Assembly (NCBI RefSeq): GCF_900100335.1
Contig: NZ_FNFE01000001.1
Location: 868,001 to 932,000 of the forward strand
DNA from: Natronorubrum texcoconense
GTDB taxonomy: Archaea > Halobacteriota > Halobacteria > Halobacteriales > Natrialbaceae
Direction of reading: 5' to 3'
DNA length: 64,000 bases
How positions within the stretch are numbered: position 1 is the first letter of the stretch; each line of letters begins with the position of its first letter. This document shows positions 26,468 to 36,077 of the stretch, in pieces. The notes beneath the pieces were generated by a model that ran no database searches, was not told where the DNA came from, and was given only the letters and a program-made list of their open reading frames with translations. A program made the position numbers and the translations under genes.

Positions 26468-26860
26468 TCACTGTTCGGCGAGAACGAGTTTGTCACCAGC
26501 CTCGACGTTCGCCGCGGCTCCGGCTGGGAGTTCGACGAGCAGGTCGCACTGCTCGCGGGCGAAGCTCCGCCACGGCCGCAGTCGCTCGACGCGTTGGACG
26601 ACGTCGTCGACGACCCAGACGGCGTCGATGGGGAAGAAGACGAACAGCATGTGCACGTCGCGCGTCTTGGCCGTGTCGAACCGGAACACGAGCGCGGAGT
26701 CGTCCGGAAAGGATCGACGAAACATCAGCCCGCGGGTCTGGCTCACGATCGATTCCGCGAGTTCGACGTCCGTCGCCAGCACGTCCTCGTGGCTCACGGG
26801 GTCGGTCTCCGCCTCCAAATCGTCACCGCGTCCGACTGTCGAGTGGTGAACCAGCTGCAC
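26468..26860 (-). CDS. DUF192 family protein
   Basis: This 130-residue protein has the DUF192 core: VELAESIVSQTRGLMFRRS, ALVFRFDTAKTRDVHMLFVFFPIDAVWVV and VVELPAGAAANVEAGDKL-like C-terminus. GTG 26860 is chosen because family members begin at this point (MQLVHH) and a TATA-like TTTTTGCTATT lies ~26 nt upstream. The 27-nt longer frame would start from TTG. The family is beta-rich, of unknown function, and often extracellular in other organisms, but no signal peptide is seen here. Confidence 0.85.
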   Translation of the reverse strand: MQLVHHSTVGRGDDLEAETDPVSHEDVLATDVELAESIVSQTRGLMFRRSFPDDSALVFRFDTAKTRDVHMLFVFFPIDAVWVVDDVVQRVERLRPWRSFAREQCDLLVELPAGAAANVEAGDKLVLAEQ

Positions 26861-26946
26861 GCTCTCGGCTCCGGGGGCGAATAGCAAAAATCTTCTCGCT
26901 GGCGTCGAACGCGGACCGATTCGCCGACGCTCGCTCAGCCGTCGAG

Positions 26947-29475
26947 CTACTCGTCGAACGAGAAGGAGTCGTCCTCGGCCGACTCCTCGGACGCGTTCGC
27001 GTCCGTCTCAACCGTCTCCTCGCCGAACGAGAAGGTGTCCTCACCGGCGTCTTCGTCGCGTTCGACAGCGTCTCCATCCGGAGTCGGAGCGTCGCCGACG
27101 ACGGCAGCGCCGGTGGCGGTCTCGAGGGACTCGAGTTCGATACCCGAGGCGCTGCCGTCGGTATCGGTTTCGAACCGGTCGAGCGCCTCCGAGAGCGTCA
27201 CCGCCTGTTGGGAGAGATCGTCGGCCGATTCGGAGACCTCCGATAGCGCGGACGTCTGTTCCTCGGCGGACGCGGCGACGTTCTCGGCTTCGGCGGTGGT
27301 CTCCTCGGAGATCGTCGCCACCTCGTCGACCATCGCGACGACCTCCTGGGTCGATGCGGCCTGCTCCTCGGTTGCCGCCGAGATCGACTGCACGCCGTCG
27401 TTCGTCTTCTGTGCGTACTCCGCGATCTCCTCGAGTGCGGAGCCGGCGTTCGTCACGAGTTCGTTGACCTCCTCGATCTCCTCGCTGGTCTGGTCGACCT
27501 CCTCGGCCGACCGCTCGGTCTGGTCCTGGATCTCCTCGAGTCGGGCGCTGATCTCGTCGGTGGCCGTCTTGACGTCCTGGGAGAGCTCCTTGACTTCGGC
27601 TGCGACCGCTGCGAACCCGCCGTCGTCGCCCGCGGCGGATCTGGAGGCCTCGATGTTGGCGTTGAGCGCGAGCATGTTCGTCTGCTCGGCGATCTCGGCG
27701 ATCCGGTCGATCAACTCGTCGACCGTCGCGACCTCGTCACGGAGTTGGTCGAACTCCTCGACGACGGCGTCGCGATCCCGCTCGAGTTCCTCACAGGCCT
27801 CGATGGCGTCGTCGAGTTTCTTTCGCCCGTCGCGGCCGGTCTGGGCGGTTCGCTCGGCGACGTCCGCGACCTCGTTCGAGGAGGCGGCGATCTCTTCGGT
27901 CGTCGTCGAGAGGTTGTTCATCTCCGCGTCGACCGACCGTAGCGACTCGTACTGCTGGTCCGCGCCGTCGGAGATCTCCTGAACCGACGCGCTGACCTGT
28001 TCGCTCGCGGATCTGACCTCCTCGCTCGAGGCCGTGACCTGCTCGCTGGCGGTCGCGACGTCGGTCGCGAACCGGTTGAGGTGCTCGACGGTCGCTTCGA
28101 TCTCGGTGAGCATCTCGTTGAAGTCGACCGCGATCGCTTCCATGGTCTCGTTATCCGAGGCGTTCGGATCCATCCGAACGGTGAGGTCGCCGTCCGCAGC
28201 GTCTTCCATCACCCCGCAGTACGTCGTCGCTGCCTGCTTGAGATCGTCGTTGATCCGCTCGACGCGTTCGCGTTCGCGCTCGGCGTCGGCCCTCGCGTCC
28301 TCGGCTTCCGTGATCTGCAGTTTCAGTTCGTCGCGCATCGAGCCGAAGCCGTCGTAGAGTCGGCCGATATTGTCGATCCGCTTGGTCTCGAACTCGACAT
28401 CGAGATCACCCTCCTCCATCTGACCGACCTTGTCGGTCAGTCGGTCGATCGACGTCGCCGTACTGCGGCCGATCACGGCACCGACGAGACCGATCAGGAG
28501 GACGCCACCCAGCGTGGCCATCGTTCCGTACTGGTTGACCGAGTTAACGAAGCCGTAGGCCTCCTCAGTCGACGTGTGAGAGAGTACGACCCATCCCGTT
28601 TCGGTCCCGTGGTACGCCGCAACGTAGCCGTCCGGATCGAAGTCGTGTGGCGAGGACTGAAGCGCACTGACTGGTGGCTCGTCGAACGTCATCGACCCCG
28701 AGTGAGTCGCGTTCTCACCGGCCAGCGCCTCGTCCAAAAGTGGGTGCTCGTCCGCGTAGGCGGTCTGGAATCCGGAGTCGACGAACCCATCCTGTAATCC
28801 GTCCGCGCCGCTTCCGGTGAGTCTGTCGTCGAGAATGATCTGTCCCTCGCGATCGACGACGACCGTCGATCGTTCGCCCTCGACCGTCGCACCGAGATCC
28901 GTCATCACGTGCTCGAGTTCGAACGACACGACGATCGCCGTGTCGTCCTGGCCACCCGTGCTGATATAGTACGAGACGACCGGCGTGTCGTCGACGGCGT
29001 ACGGCTCCGTTCGTTCGACGTTCGACGCCGAAATTTCCGAATCGATTCGGTGTGGCTCGGGGAACTCGACATCTTCGAGCGTCGCCGCATCACTCGTCGT
29101 CGTCGCTAACAGTTCGTGGCTCTCCTGGTCGACGTAGTGGATCGCTTCGACCTGTCCCGATAACTCGAGTTGGAGGTCGTAGAGATAGGACTGGATCGCT
29201 TCTTCGTCACCCGATTCGACGACGGGTGTATCGGACGTACTGGCAGTCCGTCGTTCGTTCTCCTCGTCCCAGTTGTCGATCGTGTTCGCCTCCTGAGCGG
29301 CGAGCGACTGTTGGTCTTCCAGCGCGTTCTCTTCGACGCTGTCGGTGATCTGGGCCGTCGCGACGAATCCGATCGCGCCGACGGAGAGGCCGAGTAGTAA
29401 CAGGGCGATACCGAACTTCAGTGCGTAACTTCGTCGAATCGTCGATGGGACGATCCGTCGTATCGAATCGAGCAT
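26947..29475 (-). CDS. Methyl-accepting chemotaxis (halobacterial transducer) protein
   Basis: The 842-residue chemoreceptor has membrane helices at ~20-42 and ~310-332. An extracellular dCache-type sensing domain lies between them, with DDTAIVVSFELEHV and GTETGWVVLSHTS. HAMP repeats follow (~335-440). The cytoplasmic signalling hairpin has the conserved tip IAEQTNMLALNANIEASRSAA, and the C-terminus is acidic with repeated FSFxE motifs. ATG 29475 is preceded by a TATA-like sequence at ~29,500-29,510, which covers the alternative TTG start, so 29475 is the real start. The ligand is unknown; no che genes are nearby. Confidence 0.95.
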   Translation of the reverse strand: MLDSIRRIVPSTIRRSYALKFGIALLLLGLSVGAIGFVATAQITDSVEENALEDQQSLAAQEANTIDNWDEENERRTASTSDTPVVESGDEEAIQSYLYDLQLELSGQVEAIHYVDQESHELLATTTSDAATLEDVEFPEPHRIDSEISASNVERTEPYAVDDTPVVSYYISTGGQDDTAIVVSFELEHVMTDLGATVEGERSTVVVDREGQIILDDRLTGSGADGLQDGFVDSGFQTAYADEHPLLDEALAGENATHSGSMTFDEPPVSALQSSPHDFDPDGYVAAYHGTETGWVVLSHTSTEEAYGFVNSVNQYGTMATLGGVLLIGLVGAVIGRSTATSIDRLTDKVGQMEEGDLDVEFETKRIDNIGRLYDGFGSMRDELKLQITEAEDARADAERERERVERINDDLKQAATTYCGVMEDAADGDLTVRMDPNASDNETMEAIAVDFNEMLTEIEATVEHLNRFATDVATASEQVTASSEEVRSASEQVSASVQEISDGADQQYESLRSVDAEMNNLSTTTEEIAASSNEVADVAERTAQTGRDGRKKLDDAIEACEELERDRDAVVEEFDQLRDEVATVDELIDRIAEIAEQTNMLALNANIEASRSAAGDDGGFAAVAAEVKELSQDVKTATDEISARLEEIQDQTERSAEEVDQTSEEIEEVNELVTNAGSALEEIAEYAQKTNDGVQSISAATEEQAASTQEVVAMVDEVATISEETTAEAENVAASAEEQTSALSEVSESADDLSQQAVTLSEALDRFETDTDGSASGIELESLETATGAAVVGDAPTPDGDAVERDEDAGEDTFSFGEETVETDANASEESAEDDSFSFDE

Positions 29476-29649
29476 TGAGATAGAACAGTTATCATTATTC
29501 AAAAAACCTTCCTGTTTGACCTAGTATCTCGCCAGCCTACAGGAACGGAGTGAAAAATGTTATGGCCAAATAGGGTGTGCCGTTGACAGTTGTGTCGAAC
29601 CCCGCTCGGTGCATTCAAACCGATTCGTTCCCTACCGTTGACTCGAGGC

Positions 29650-30189
29650 ATGGAGAAAACGCCCCAGGGTACGTCCGTCGGCGTCGACGACCCGTACGAG
29701 TTCGCAGGCGTCTGTGACTATCTTACCGGCGAGGGGCGGTGTCGCTACGCGTTCGACCACTACGAACACGATCCGGAGTTCGCCCGTGAACGCGCGGCCG
29801 ACGACTACGCCTGTCCCGTCGTCGATCCCGAAACCGACGAGACGTGGGCCGACTGCCCGCACTTTCGCTCTCGAAACCACGATCGGGAGTGCGTCCGCTG
29901 TGGACTCGAGGAAAAGCGCATGGCCCACGACGACGAGCGCCCGCTGCTCGAGGAACACCACCTCTCGTACGTCCGCAACGGCGAGGAGCTGACCCACGAG
30001 ATCACGATCTACCTCTGTCGGTGGTGCCACTCGAAGGTCCACAACTCGTGGGCCCGGATCACCGACGACGCCGCGCCGGAGCCGGACGCGATCGCCGCGC
30101 TCGAACAGCGCCGGGGGCGCGAGTACGACGAACTGGGCTTCGAGTCGGCTGCAGAACGGTACGGTGACGATAAAGATGGCACCGATTGA
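29650..30189 (+). CDS. HNH-like zinc protein, haloarchaeal DUF7097-type
   Basis: The 179-residue protein carries an HNH-like cysteine/histidine set: RECVRCGLEEKRMAHDDERPL, LEEHHLSYVRNGEEL, and IYLCRWCHSKVHNSW. The CxxC pairs and HH-to-H spacing match the beta-beta-alpha metal fold. N-terminal residues include CDYLTGEGRCRYA and CPVVDPETDETWADCPHF, probably another zinc site. ATG 29650 is used (MEKTPQG). Nuclease activity is possible but not shown; the neighbours are unrelated. Confidence 0.75.
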   Translation: MEKTPQGTSVGVDDPYEFAGVCDYLTGEGRCRYAFDHYEHDPEFARERAADDYACPVVDPETDETWADCPHFRSRNHDRECVRCGLEEKRMAHDDERPLLEEHHLSYVRNGEELTHEITIYLCRWCHSKVHNSWARITDDAAPEPDAIAALEQRRGREYDELGFESAAERYGDDKDGTD

Positions 30190-30213
30190 GAGAAGCGGCC
30201 ACCGGACGGCTCG

Positions 30214-32904
30214 CTATCCGGTGTTCTTCATCCCGGCCGCGATCCCCTTGACCGTCAGCCGAAGCGTTCGTTCTTCGATGTCGGTTCGGTGAGTTCGATC
30301 GAGGAGGTACACCTGCAGCAGGTTCAGCGGATCGACGTAGGGGTTGCGCCGCGCCAGGTTCTCGCCGAGCCAGTCGCGGGTGTGGAGGGTCTCCCGTTGA
30401 CCGATAGTGGTGATCAACTCGGTCGCTCGCTCGTACTCGCCGGTCACTCGCGGGAAGAACCGACTCCGAAGGTCGTCGTTCGCCAGGTCGGCGTACTGTT
30501 CGGCGATTTCGAGTTCGGTCCGGGACAGCGAGAGCGCGGCGTTGTCGAGCGTGGTTCGGAAGAACGACCACTCCTCGTACATCTCCTGGAGGGTGTCTAT
30601 CGAGCCGCCATCGTCCAGGTAGGCGTCGAGGCCCGTCGCGAGCGCGTACCAGCCCGGCAGGATACAGCGAGACTGCGTCCAGGAGAACACCCACGGGATC
30701 GCCCGCAGGTCCTCGACCGTTCGTTCGCCGCTGCGCGAGGCGGGGCGCGATCCCAGGTCGAGATCCTCGATGACCGTGATCGGCGTCGCCTGCTCGAAGT
30801 ACCGGACGAAGCCGTCGCTCTCGAGGAGGTCGCGGTACTCGCGACGGGCGGCGTCGGCCATGGTCTCCATCGCCTCGACCCACTCGTCGCGCACCTCCTC
30901 TTCGGGCTGCTCTTTGGCGTACAGCCGCGCGCGAAGCTGTGCGTTGACCATCTGTTCGATGTTGCGCTCGGCGATGCGCGGGTTGGCGTACTTTTCGGCG
31001 ATCGCCTCGCCCTGCTCGGTGAACTTGACCTGTCCTGTGACCGTGCTGTTCGGCAGCGCCAGCAGCGCCTCGTTCATCGGACCGCCGCCGCGGGAGATGG
31101 AGCCGCCGCGGCCGTGGAACAGCCGCATCGTCACGTCGTGATCGTCGCAGATCTCGCCCAGTCGGCGCTGGTTCTTGTACAGCGACCAGTTCGCCGCGAG
31201 GAAGCCGTTCTCCTTGTTCGAGTCGGAGTAGCCCAGCATGATCTCCTGCGTGTGCCCCCGTGCCTCGAGGGCCTGTGCGTAGGCCTCGTTCTCGAAGAGG
31301 GTCCCCATGATCCGGCGAGCGCCGGAGAGGGCGTACTCCGTCTCGAGCAGCGGCACGATGTCGAGTCCGCAGTGTTCGGGCAGGGAGACCACGCCGGCCT
31401 GGTCGGCGAGGAAGAGTACCTCGAGGACGTGGCTGGGTTCGTCGGTCATCGAGATGGCGTAGGTGTCGATGGCGTGGACGCCGTACTCGGTCTGCCAGTC
31501 CCCGAGGTTGGCGAACAGGTCGAGGACCTTCGTCGACGATTCCGAGAGCCCCTCGGTTTCGGAGAGGTCGACGACGGGTTCGTCCTGGAGAATCGCCTCG
31601 GTCAGCAGGTCGGCACGCTCTTCCTCGTCCATAGCGTGGTAGTCGATCCCCTCGCGATCGAGGGCCTCCGCGATGGCGTCGGTGTGGTTCTGCTGGTGTT
31701 CGCGAAGATCCAGACTGGCGAGCGAGAAGCCGAAGGTGGCGACCTGTCGCCGGATCGGGTCCACGTGCGCCTCGGCGACGCTCTCCGCGCCGTTGTTCCG
31801 GAGGCTCCGGGCGATGATCTCGAGGTCGTCGAGCAGGTCGTCGACCTCGTCGTAGCCGCCTGGGCGTACGTCGCCGACGCGCTGGAGCCGCTCGCGCATC
31901 AGCTTGAGCTTCTGTCGGTACGGCTCGTCGGGGTAGCGCTCCTCAGCGGTTCGGGCGCTGCCGGGCAGTCGCTCCCGATCGTCCTCGAGCGTGACCAGGA
32001 AGTCGGAGCCGGGGTCGATCCGGCTCCCGTCCTGACTGAGGACGCCCGACAACCGTTTGAGCTCCTCGCGATACTTTTCGAGGATCACCGAGCGCTGGCG
32101 TTCCAGCGTGTTCGCGGTCACCTCCGGGGTGACGTAGGGGTTTCCGTCCCGGTCGCTGCCCGCCCACGATCGGAACTCGAACAGCTTGGGGATCTCGAGG
32201 TCGCCTTCGACTTCGTCGTCGATCGCGTCCGCCAGTTCGTCGTACACTTCGCCGACGACGTCGAACAGCGTGTTCTCGAGGTACCACTGGACGTTTCGAG
32301 CCTCGTCCTCGGGCTCGGGCTGGCGGTTCCGGACCTGCGGCGTCTGCCAGAGACTCGTCACTTCGGCGTCGATATCCCGCCAGATCTGGCCCTCCTCCTT
32401 CTCGGTCAGCAGCCGCTCGTCGAGCGTCTCGAGTTCGGTCGAGATCGTTCGCAGCTTCGATTTGACCGTCTTGCGTCGGGCTTCCGTCGGGTGGGCCGTA
32501 AACGTCGGTTCGATCAGCACGTCGTCCAAGACCTGTCTGACGGTGTCGACGTCGCTGTTACCCAGCTCTTCGGCCGCGGTCTCGAGGCTGTCCTCGAGGG
32601 TCCCCTCGTGGGACTCCGTTCGAATCGTCCGCACCCGCTCGCGCTCTTCGGCGAGGTTGATCAGTTCGAAGTAGGTTGTGAACCCCCGAGCGACGACTCG
32701 CTGGTGGTGTGGCGACAGTCCGCGGAGGTCCGCGATGAGCGTATCGCGCGAGTCGAGCTCGCCCGATCGGTAATCGATCGCGGCCTGCCGACACGATTCG
32801 ACCGTTTCGAACGCTCGTCGAGAGGTCTGGTCCTCCAAGACGTCGCCGAGCAACGCACCGAGCTCCCGGACGTCCTGTCGGATCTCCCTGTTGTGAAGTC
32901 GCAT
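30214..32904 (-). CDS. ppc: Phosphoenolpyruvate carboxylase
   Basis: This 896-residue enzyme carboxylates PEP to oxaloacetate, an anaplerotic step. Catalytic motifs are FTAHPTEARRKTV (His ~138), GSDRDGNPYVTPEV, GYSDSNKENGFLAANW, FHGRGGSISRGGGP and the C-terminal MKNTG that contributes to the active site. Length matches the bacterial-type enzyme. It starts at ATG 32904 with a TATA-like TTTTGAGG ~25 nt upstream. The opposite strand carries an 899-codon open frame that is only a codon-bias shadow. Confidence 0.97.
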   Translation of the reverse strand: MRLHNREIRQDVRELGALLGDVLEDQTSRRAFETVESCRQAAIDYRSGELDSRDTLIADLRGLSPHHQRVVARGFTTYFELINLAEERERVRTIRTESHEGTLEDSLETAAEELGNSDVDTVRQVLDDVLIEPTFTAHPTEARRKTVKSKLRTISTELETLDERLLTEKEEGQIWRDIDAEVTSLWQTPQVRNRQPEPEDEARNVQWYLENTLFDVVGEVYDELADAIDDEVEGDLEIPKLFEFRSWAGSDRDGNPYVTPEVTANTLERQRSVILEKYREELKRLSGVLSQDGSRIDPGSDFLVTLEDDRERLPGSARTAEERYPDEPYRQKLKLMRERLQRVGDVRPGGYDEVDDLLDDLEIIARSLRNNGAESVAEAHVDPIRRQVATFGFSLASLDLREHQQNHTDAIAEALDREGIDYHAMDEEERADLLTEAILQDEPVVDLSETEGLSESSTKVLDLFANLGDWQTEYGVHAIDTYAISMTDEPSHVLEVLFLADQAGVVSLPEHCGLDIVPLLETEYALSGARRIMGTLFENEAYAQALEARGHTQEIMLGYSDSNKENGFLAANWSLYKNQRRLGEICDDHDVTMRLFHGRGGSISRGGGPMNEALLALPNSTVTGQVKFTEQGEAIAEKYANPRIAERNIEQMVNAQLRARLYAKEQPEEEVRDEWVEAMETMADAARREYRDLLESDGFVRYFEQATPITVIEDLDLGSRPASRSGERTVEDLRAIPWVFSWTQSRCILPGWYALATGLDAYLDDGGSIDTLQEMYEEWSFFRTTLDNAALSLSRTELEIAEQYADLANDDLRSRFFPRVTGEYERATELITTIGQRETLHTRDWLGENLARRNPYVDPLNLLQVYLLDRTHRTDIEERTLRLTVKGIAAGMKNTG

Positions 32905-33286
32905 ACCAAGAGCGTACGGCTTCTACCTCAAAAACCCCCGTGGAGGCTCGCTATCTCCCATTTCATCCTTTTCCGTGATAGTTACTGACGGTGACTGATT
33001 GGAGTGAAATCGGTCGATCACCGAGTCGAGAATCTGTCACGTACTCACACCTCGGTGTAGACCGGTCAGTAGCGTTTCATGTGAGAATTAGCAACTCGGA
33101 TTCGAGTACTTTTATCGGGTCCGACAGTAGCCCACGGCGAGACCGTCATTCAATTATTTTGATCGATGATGATAGACATTCCGACGAAATTGATGAGATC
33201 GAACTGGCGCGCGCACTCCTCGCGGGCGAATATCAGTTTCCTATTTGACGTATTGACGAGGTCGATCTCGTTCCGTGTCGACCGCG
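32905..33286. other. Intergenic region with a weak small ORF
   Basis: 382 bp with no firm gene. A + strand frame from GTG 32991 to a stop at 33248 (85 codons) has an acidic, haloarchaeal-like end (DEIDEIELARALLAGEYQFPI is 21 residues; its core is IDEIELARALL), while its first half is not protein-like. A TATA-like ACTTTTATC at ~33,108 could drive a short version. I treat it as unproven. Confidence 0.35.
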
Positions 33287-33532
33287 TCAGCCACCGCGTT
33301 TTCGATACCAGACTCGAGCTCCGACCGGCGACTCGTCTGCCTTGAGCTCCAGTCTGCGCAACACTAACGCCTGGATGGCGGGCGTGACGACGAGTTCGAC
33401 CGTCCCTCCACTGTCGGCCTGCAGTTCGAAGACGCAGTGTCCGTCCCGCTCGTCGATGCGTTCGATCGTCCCGACCGACCACCGATCGACGTCGTGGGTC
33501 GGTTCTCGAGCGTGGATTCGATCGTGGTTCAT
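33287..33532 (-). CDS. Small conserved haloarchaeal protein
   Basis: The 81-residue protein starts at ATG 33532 (MNHDRIHAREPTHDVDRW) and shows a beta-barrel-like pattern: GTIERIDERDGHCVFELQ, GGTVELVVTPAIQ, then LKADESPVGARVWYRKRGG. It resembles short DUF7861-like proteins. It lies just downstream of the ABC-2 exporter genes on the same strand. No function is known. Confidence 0.7.
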   Translation of the reverse strand: MNHDRIHAREPTHDVDRWSVGTIERIDERDGHCVFELQADSGGTVELVVTPAIQALVLRRLELKADESPVGARVWYRKRGG

Positions 33533-33600
33533 AGACGCATGGAGGTCGAGCAAACGGTTGAAGCCACGGTGCCGACGGTGCGAGTTTGCCCCATCGTCCG

Positions 33601-34413
33601 TCAGTAATCGCCGAGCACGCCGAGCCGCCTCGCTCTGCGGGTCGCGTACTGAAAGACCGCGTAGCCCACAACCACGTAGCCGCCAGCGACCGCGACCAGG
33701 AGGCCGAGGTCGGTCGGCGAGAACTCCCAGAGACGAACGCCGTCGACCATCGCCCGCTGGAGGAGTGCGCTCCCGTGAGCGAGGGGGAGAAATCGCATCC
33801 ACCCGAGTTCGAACGCGGGTGCCGAAATCAGGACGATGAATCCGAACTGGAGGAGATTCAGCCAGTTTCCGACCTGTTTGTAGAGCACCGTGACGCCGCC
33901 GGCCGCCAGACCGAGTCCGAGCACCGACACGATGCTGAGCGTCGCGACGACGACGATCGTAAACAGGTTCAGTTCGAGCGTCGTCCCGGTGATCAGGATC
34001 ATCGCGACCAGAATCACCGTCGAGGTGATGAACGTCCGAACGATCTTCGCGACCCCTTTCAGCATCGCGACGGGTGCGAACCCGAACGGCGTCATCACGT
34101 GGCGCTCGAGGGTGCCCCACTGCACTTCGCTTCCGATATCGTTCGAGATGGAGGAGTACGCACCCACCGACAGCGTCCACAGGAAGTAGCCGACGATGAT
34201 CCCTTCGATCGAGTCGGTGAGCGCCTGCCCGGCGATCATCTGTCCGCCGTAAAAGAGCACCCCGAAAAAGAACAGGGAGATGACGATGCCCCCGATAGCG
34301 TTCGCCGGATAGCGCACGAAAATCAGAAACTCGCGGTAGAGCACGGCCCGTGCGAGGTGATAGTAGCCGGCTGGTTGCGGCGTTACGTCCTCCTCGCGCA
34401 GCCGTTGGCTCAT
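33601..34413 (-). CDS. ABC-2 type exporter permease
   Basis: The 270-residue permease has six hydrophobic spans (~40-60, ~68-90, ~115-140, ~150-170, ~180-200, ~240-258). After a cytosolic N-terminus it has the VQWGTLERHVMTPFGF loop typical of ABC-2 permeases. The ATG overlaps the stop codon of the ATPase gene (ATGA at 34410-34413), so the two are translationally coupled and form one exporter. Substrate unknown; such exporters carry drugs, lipids or polysaccharides. Confidence 0.88.
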   Translation of the reverse strand: MSQRLREEDVTPQPAGYYHLARAVLYREFLIFVRYPANAIGGIVISLFFFGVLFYGGQMIAGQALTDSIEGIIVGYFLWTLSVGAYSSISNDIGSEVQWGTLERHVMTPFGFAPVAMLKGVAKIVRTFITSTVILVAMILITGTTLELNLFTIVVVATLSIVSVLGLGLAAGGVTVLYKQVGNWLNLLQFGFIVLISAPAFELGWMRFLPLAHGSALLQRAMVDGVRLWEFSPTDLGLLVAVAGGYVVVGYAVFQYATRRARRLGVLGDY

Positions 34414-35528
34414 CGTTCCCCCCGATCGACCGCCGTCAAATCGACGAACACGTCCTCGAGGTCGGGTTCGATCGTCCGCACTCGCTCGAGCGTCACGCCC
34501 GCGGCGCGGAGCGTGTCAAACAACTCGTAGAACCCGTCGCTGTCCGTCGTCAGTTCGATCACGTTGCCACGGTCGTACGGCTCGACGCGAATTCCGGCGA
34601 ATCGGTCCTCGAGACGCGACACGATCGCCGCGTCGAGGTCGCGGCTCGCGATCTGCACGCGGTGGCGATCCGTCCCGTCCAGCAGCGCCGCCACGGTGTC
34701 GTCGGCGATGATCGCTCCGTCGGACATGATGAGGACGCGGTCACAGACCGTCTCGACGACGTCCATGTCGTGGCTGCTGAGGATAACGGTGAGATTCTCT
34801 TCCTCGACGAGCCGTCGCAACTCCCGCTGGAGGGTTCGAGAGCTCTCGATGTCCAGCCCCAGCGTCGGTTCGTCGAGAAAGACGACTTCCGCACCTCCCG
34901 CCAGAACGCTCGCTAACGATACTTTCTGCTTCATCCCGCGCGATAGCTCGCGGACGGGAACGTCCGCCTTCGCTTCGAGTCCCAACTGCGTCAGGAGCCG
35001 ATCGTGACGGTCGCGCACCGAATCCGGATCGACGCCGCTGATCGTCGCGAAGTATCGAAGGTTCTCCCGAACGGTGAGCCGCCAGTAGTCGTTTCGCGCC
35101 CCCTCGAGCATCGCGTCGACGTACGCGTACGCCTCTCGAGGTCGATCGTAGACGTCGATCCCCCGTATTCGAACGGTCCCCGCGTCCGGCAACACCATTC
35201 CGAGAATCGACTTGATGAGCGTCGTCTTCCCGGCCCCGTTCGGGCCGAGCAATCCCACTATCGAGCCGGTTTCGATCTCGAAGGAGACGTCGTCTACGGC
35301 GGTCACCGCCGTCGGACCGTCACCGAATCGCTTGCTGAGGCCGGTCACGGAAACGGCGACGTCGTGACGGTTCGTTGTCGCGGTCTCGGTCCCGGCAGCG
35401 ACGTCGCCCCCGGTGAGTGGAGCGGCATCGGCCGACGGAGATCCAGCGGATTCCACAGCGACTCCTCCACTGGGCCGGGAGCCAGCGACTTCCTCATTCG
35501 ACGATCCGTCGTTGTCTCGCGCGGTCAC
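34410..35528 (-). CDS. ABC exporter ATP-binding protein
   Basis: The 372-residue ABC ATPase has Walker A LLGPNGAGKTTLIKSI, signature ELSRGMKQKVSLASVLAG, Walker B VVFLDEPTLGLD and H-loop VILSSHDMDVVE. The DrrA-like C-terminal domain is at ~285-370. The first ~55 residues are a low-complexity Ser/Ala/Gly-rich extension; GTG 35528 is the annotated start, but initiation at a codon nearer VAVSVTGLSKRFG would be possible. It pairs with the overlapping ABC-2 permease gene. Confidence 0.9.
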   Translation of the reverse strand: MTARDNDGSSNEEVAGSRPSGGVAVESAGSPSADAAPLTGGDVAAGTETATTNRHDVAVSVTGLSKRFGDGPTAVTAVDDVSFEIETGSIVGLLGPNGAGKTTLIKSILGMVLPDAGTVRIRGIDVYDRPREAYAYVDAMLEGARNDYWRLTVRENLRYFATISGVDPDSVRDRHDRLLTQLGLEAKADVPVRELSRGMKQKVSLASVLAGGAEVVFLDEPTLGLDIESSRTLQRELRRLVEEENLTVILSSHDMDVVETVCDRVLIMSDGAIIADDTVAALLDGTDRHRVQIASRDLDAAIVSRLEDRFAGIRVEPYDRGNVIELTTDSDGFYELFDTLRAAGVTLERVRTIEPDLEDVFVDLTAVDRGER

Positions 35529-35712
35529 TGTGGCGATTTAAGCGTGGTAGCTACAAAAGCGCGCGGCCAACGGGAGTTCGATACCGATCCGAGACTGCAA
35601 CGGTTCCACTCGACAGCCACAGAACTCCGCGACACCGCGGGAACGGAGTGACCTGCAGCACATCCGCCGATCCAGCGCCACGTTTTTACGAACTAGTCGT
35701 GTCGATGGCACC

Positions 35713-36039
35713 GTGGGACGCTATCAACCTGGGCAACACGATTCGTTTATTAGCTGTAATACGCCTCGTTGCGGGGCAAGCAACGCTCCTGAAGGATCTC
35801 CGGAGTACGATACCGACTGCTGGCGGTGTGGGGAACCGCTCGGTGGAAAGCCCGAACCAGGTGATACCGTTCACGTCGACATCGTCGACGAGAAAGCCGA
35901 CGGGACGCTCGTCTGCAAAACGGAAAGCGGGTTCGTCCTCTTTCTCGAGGCGGATATCGCGGCGATCGAAGCGACGGTTCGAGTAACCTCCGTCGACGAG
36001 ACGTACGGCGAAGCAGAACTCGTCGAAACGGGCTCGTAG
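35713..36039 (+). CDS. Zinc-ribbon/TRAM-domain protein
   Basis: The 108-residue protein has an N-terminal zinc ribbon (CNTPRC to CWRC) and a C-terminal TRAM-like OB fold (GDTVHVDIVDEKADGTLV to VRVTSVDETYGEAELVE). TRAM domains bind RNA, and small archaeal TRAM proteins act as RNA chaperones. GTG 35713 lies ~29 nt after the TATA-like GTTTTTA at ~35,681, consistent with a leaderless message. Confidence 0.75.
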   Translation: MGRYQPGQHDSFISCNTPRCGASNAPEGSPEYDTDCWRCGEPLGGKPEPGDTVHVDIVDEKADGTLVCKTESGFVLFLEADIAAIEATVRVTSVDETYGEAELVETGS

Positions 36040-36077
36040 CTGGGGCGGCGTTACGATCTGTCTCGGTTGCGAAGGGG

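Noticed and set aside
30289-32988. An 899-codon open frame on the + strand opposite PEP carboxylase
   Set aside because: It mirrors the ppc codons exactly; the translation is Val/Arg/Leu-rich with no family motif, as expected for a high-GC antisense shadow.
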